A stretch of 61,940 nucleotides of DNA from Verrucomicrobiia bacterium (GTDB lineage Bacteria > Verrucomicrobiota > Verrucomicrobiia > Limisphaerales > JAOAIM01). The DNA lies in the NCBI GenBank assembly GCA_026414705.1, contig JAOAIM010000003.1:3587-65526 (forward strand). Reading direction: 5' to 3'. The first letter of the stretch is position 1, and every line of letters starts with the position of its first letter. Under the pieces are notes generated by a model. The model did not search any database. It was not told the DNA's origin and saw only the letters and a program-made list of their open reading frames with translations. The translations under genes were made by a program, and so were the position numbers. Positions 61,554 to 61,940 of the stretch are shown one piece after another.

Positions 61554-61940
61554 TCACCGCGCTCCGGCCGCGCGCCGAAGCCGATCCGCCGCGGCTCTGG
61601 CCTGCGGATCACCCGCCGCCGCCGCAGCCGCTATGTCCGCCTGCAACCGCTGCATCTGTTGCCAGTATTGAGCAGCTTGTTGCTCGGAGAACGCGCGACG
61701 AAGCGCCTGCTGCCGTTGCAACGCCAGAAGCGCATCCGCAGCCTTCTCGTATTCTCGCGCCCTCGCGGAGGCCTCGGCCTGGCGAATCTGCTCCAGAATC
61801 GCCTGTTGCGCAGCCAACGCAGCCGGAGACACGCCGGGCTGCACCGGCGCCGATGCCGCCGTTGCCTCCCGCTGGCGCGCATCGCTCGCTGGGGCCGGGG
61901 ACGCCGCATCTGTCTCTTGCCGACCGCACCCGTTCCCTGC
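61554..61940 (-). CDS. C-terminal part of a small Ala/Gln-rich helical protein, possibly lipoprotein (5' truncated by window edge)
   Basis: The frame is open to the right edge and ends in TGA at 61554. The visible part starts AGNGCGRQETDAASPAPASD, where the Cys after small residues could be a lipobox Cys, though the exact lipobox is cut off. The rest is a Gln/Ala-rich helix (QAILEQIRQAEASARAREYE, LLALQRQQALRRAFSEQQAA) to LRRAAGAR. A GTG at 61844 would be only an internal start. Function unknown; it is not linked to the toxin-antitoxin pair. Confidence 0.55.
   Translation of the reverse strand, partial: AGNGCGRQETDAASPAPASDARQREATAASAPVQPGVSPAALAAQQAILEQIRQAEASARAREYEKAADALLALQRQQALRRAFSEQQAAQYWQQMQRLQADIAAAAAAGDPQARAAADRLRRAAGAR

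Noticed and set aside
1-61940. tRNA, rRNA, CRISPR arrays, insertion sequences, prophage genes, PEP-CTERM tails and exosortase genes
   Set aside because: Looked for by eye on both strands and found none that I could support. A tRNAscan, CRISPR and IS search would settle this.

Overview
This 61.9-kb, GC-rich window comes from a Gram-negative bacterium, most probably a Verrucomicrobiota member of the Pedosphaera/Limisphaera type. The lineage is inferred from protein style: Asn/Thr/Gly-rich secreted beta-helix proteins, C-termini ending in an FYRV-like motif, a DUF6259-type protein and a BrnT toxin. No marker gene is present to confirm it. Every gene I can support lies on the minus strand, so transcription runs from right to left.

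Right edge (about 57.4-61.9 kb): the 3' part of a small helical, possibly lipoprotein, gene; a BrnT/BrnA-like toxin-antitoxin pair; a 0.5-kb gap with two hairpin repeats; then an M20 peptidase and a Gfo/Idh/MocA oxidoreductase in a two-gene unit. A 0.45-kb gap follows and probably holds the main promoter.

From 56.99 kb down to the left edge lies one very large exopolysaccharide (EPS) or surface-glycan locus of about 32 genes, many overlapping by 4 bp or separated by a few bases. It opens with a NusG/RfaH/LoaP-type antiterminator and a leader with two perfect hairpins. Next come the priming sugar-phosphate transferase, UDP-sugar enzymes (WbpB-, WbpD- and WecB/WbpI-like), a Wzc-like chain-length protein with a degenerate ATP site, and a polysaccharide deacetylase-DUF354 fusion. 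A tandemly duplicated GT2 + asparagine-synthase-like module follows, then a Wzy-like polymerase/ligase, another GT2, three secreted beta-helix proteins, an ATP-grasp ligase, a phosphatidylserine-decarboxylase-like enzyme, a methyltransferase, a GT2 and a second WbpD-like acetyltransferase. A giant 3475-residue secreted protein sits in the middle, with an internal deacetylase-like domain.

Downstream of the giant gene is a tightly packed cassette: GNAT acyltransferase, AMP-dependent acyl ligase, a third asparagine-synthase-like amidotransferase, NH3-dependent NAD-synthase-like enzyme, acyl carrier protein, FdtA-like ketoisomerase, FdtB-like aminotransferase and Wzx flippase. The locus ends with a WbpA-like UDP-sugar dehydrogenase, an RmlD-like reductase, an outer-membrane beta-barrel protein and a secreted DUF6259-type protein. 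The likely product is a Wzx/Wzy-assembled polymer containing amino sugars and (acetamido) uronic acids, with acyl and amide decorations.

The most novel-looking parts are the ACP/acyl-ligase/NadE/AsnB/FdtAB cassette, the duplicated GT2-AsnB pair, the pseudo-ATPase chain-length protein, the deacetylase-DUF354 fusion and the giant deacetylase-bearing surface protein. No tRNA, rRNA, CRISPR array, transposase, exosortase or Wza-type export lipoprotein was recognised.
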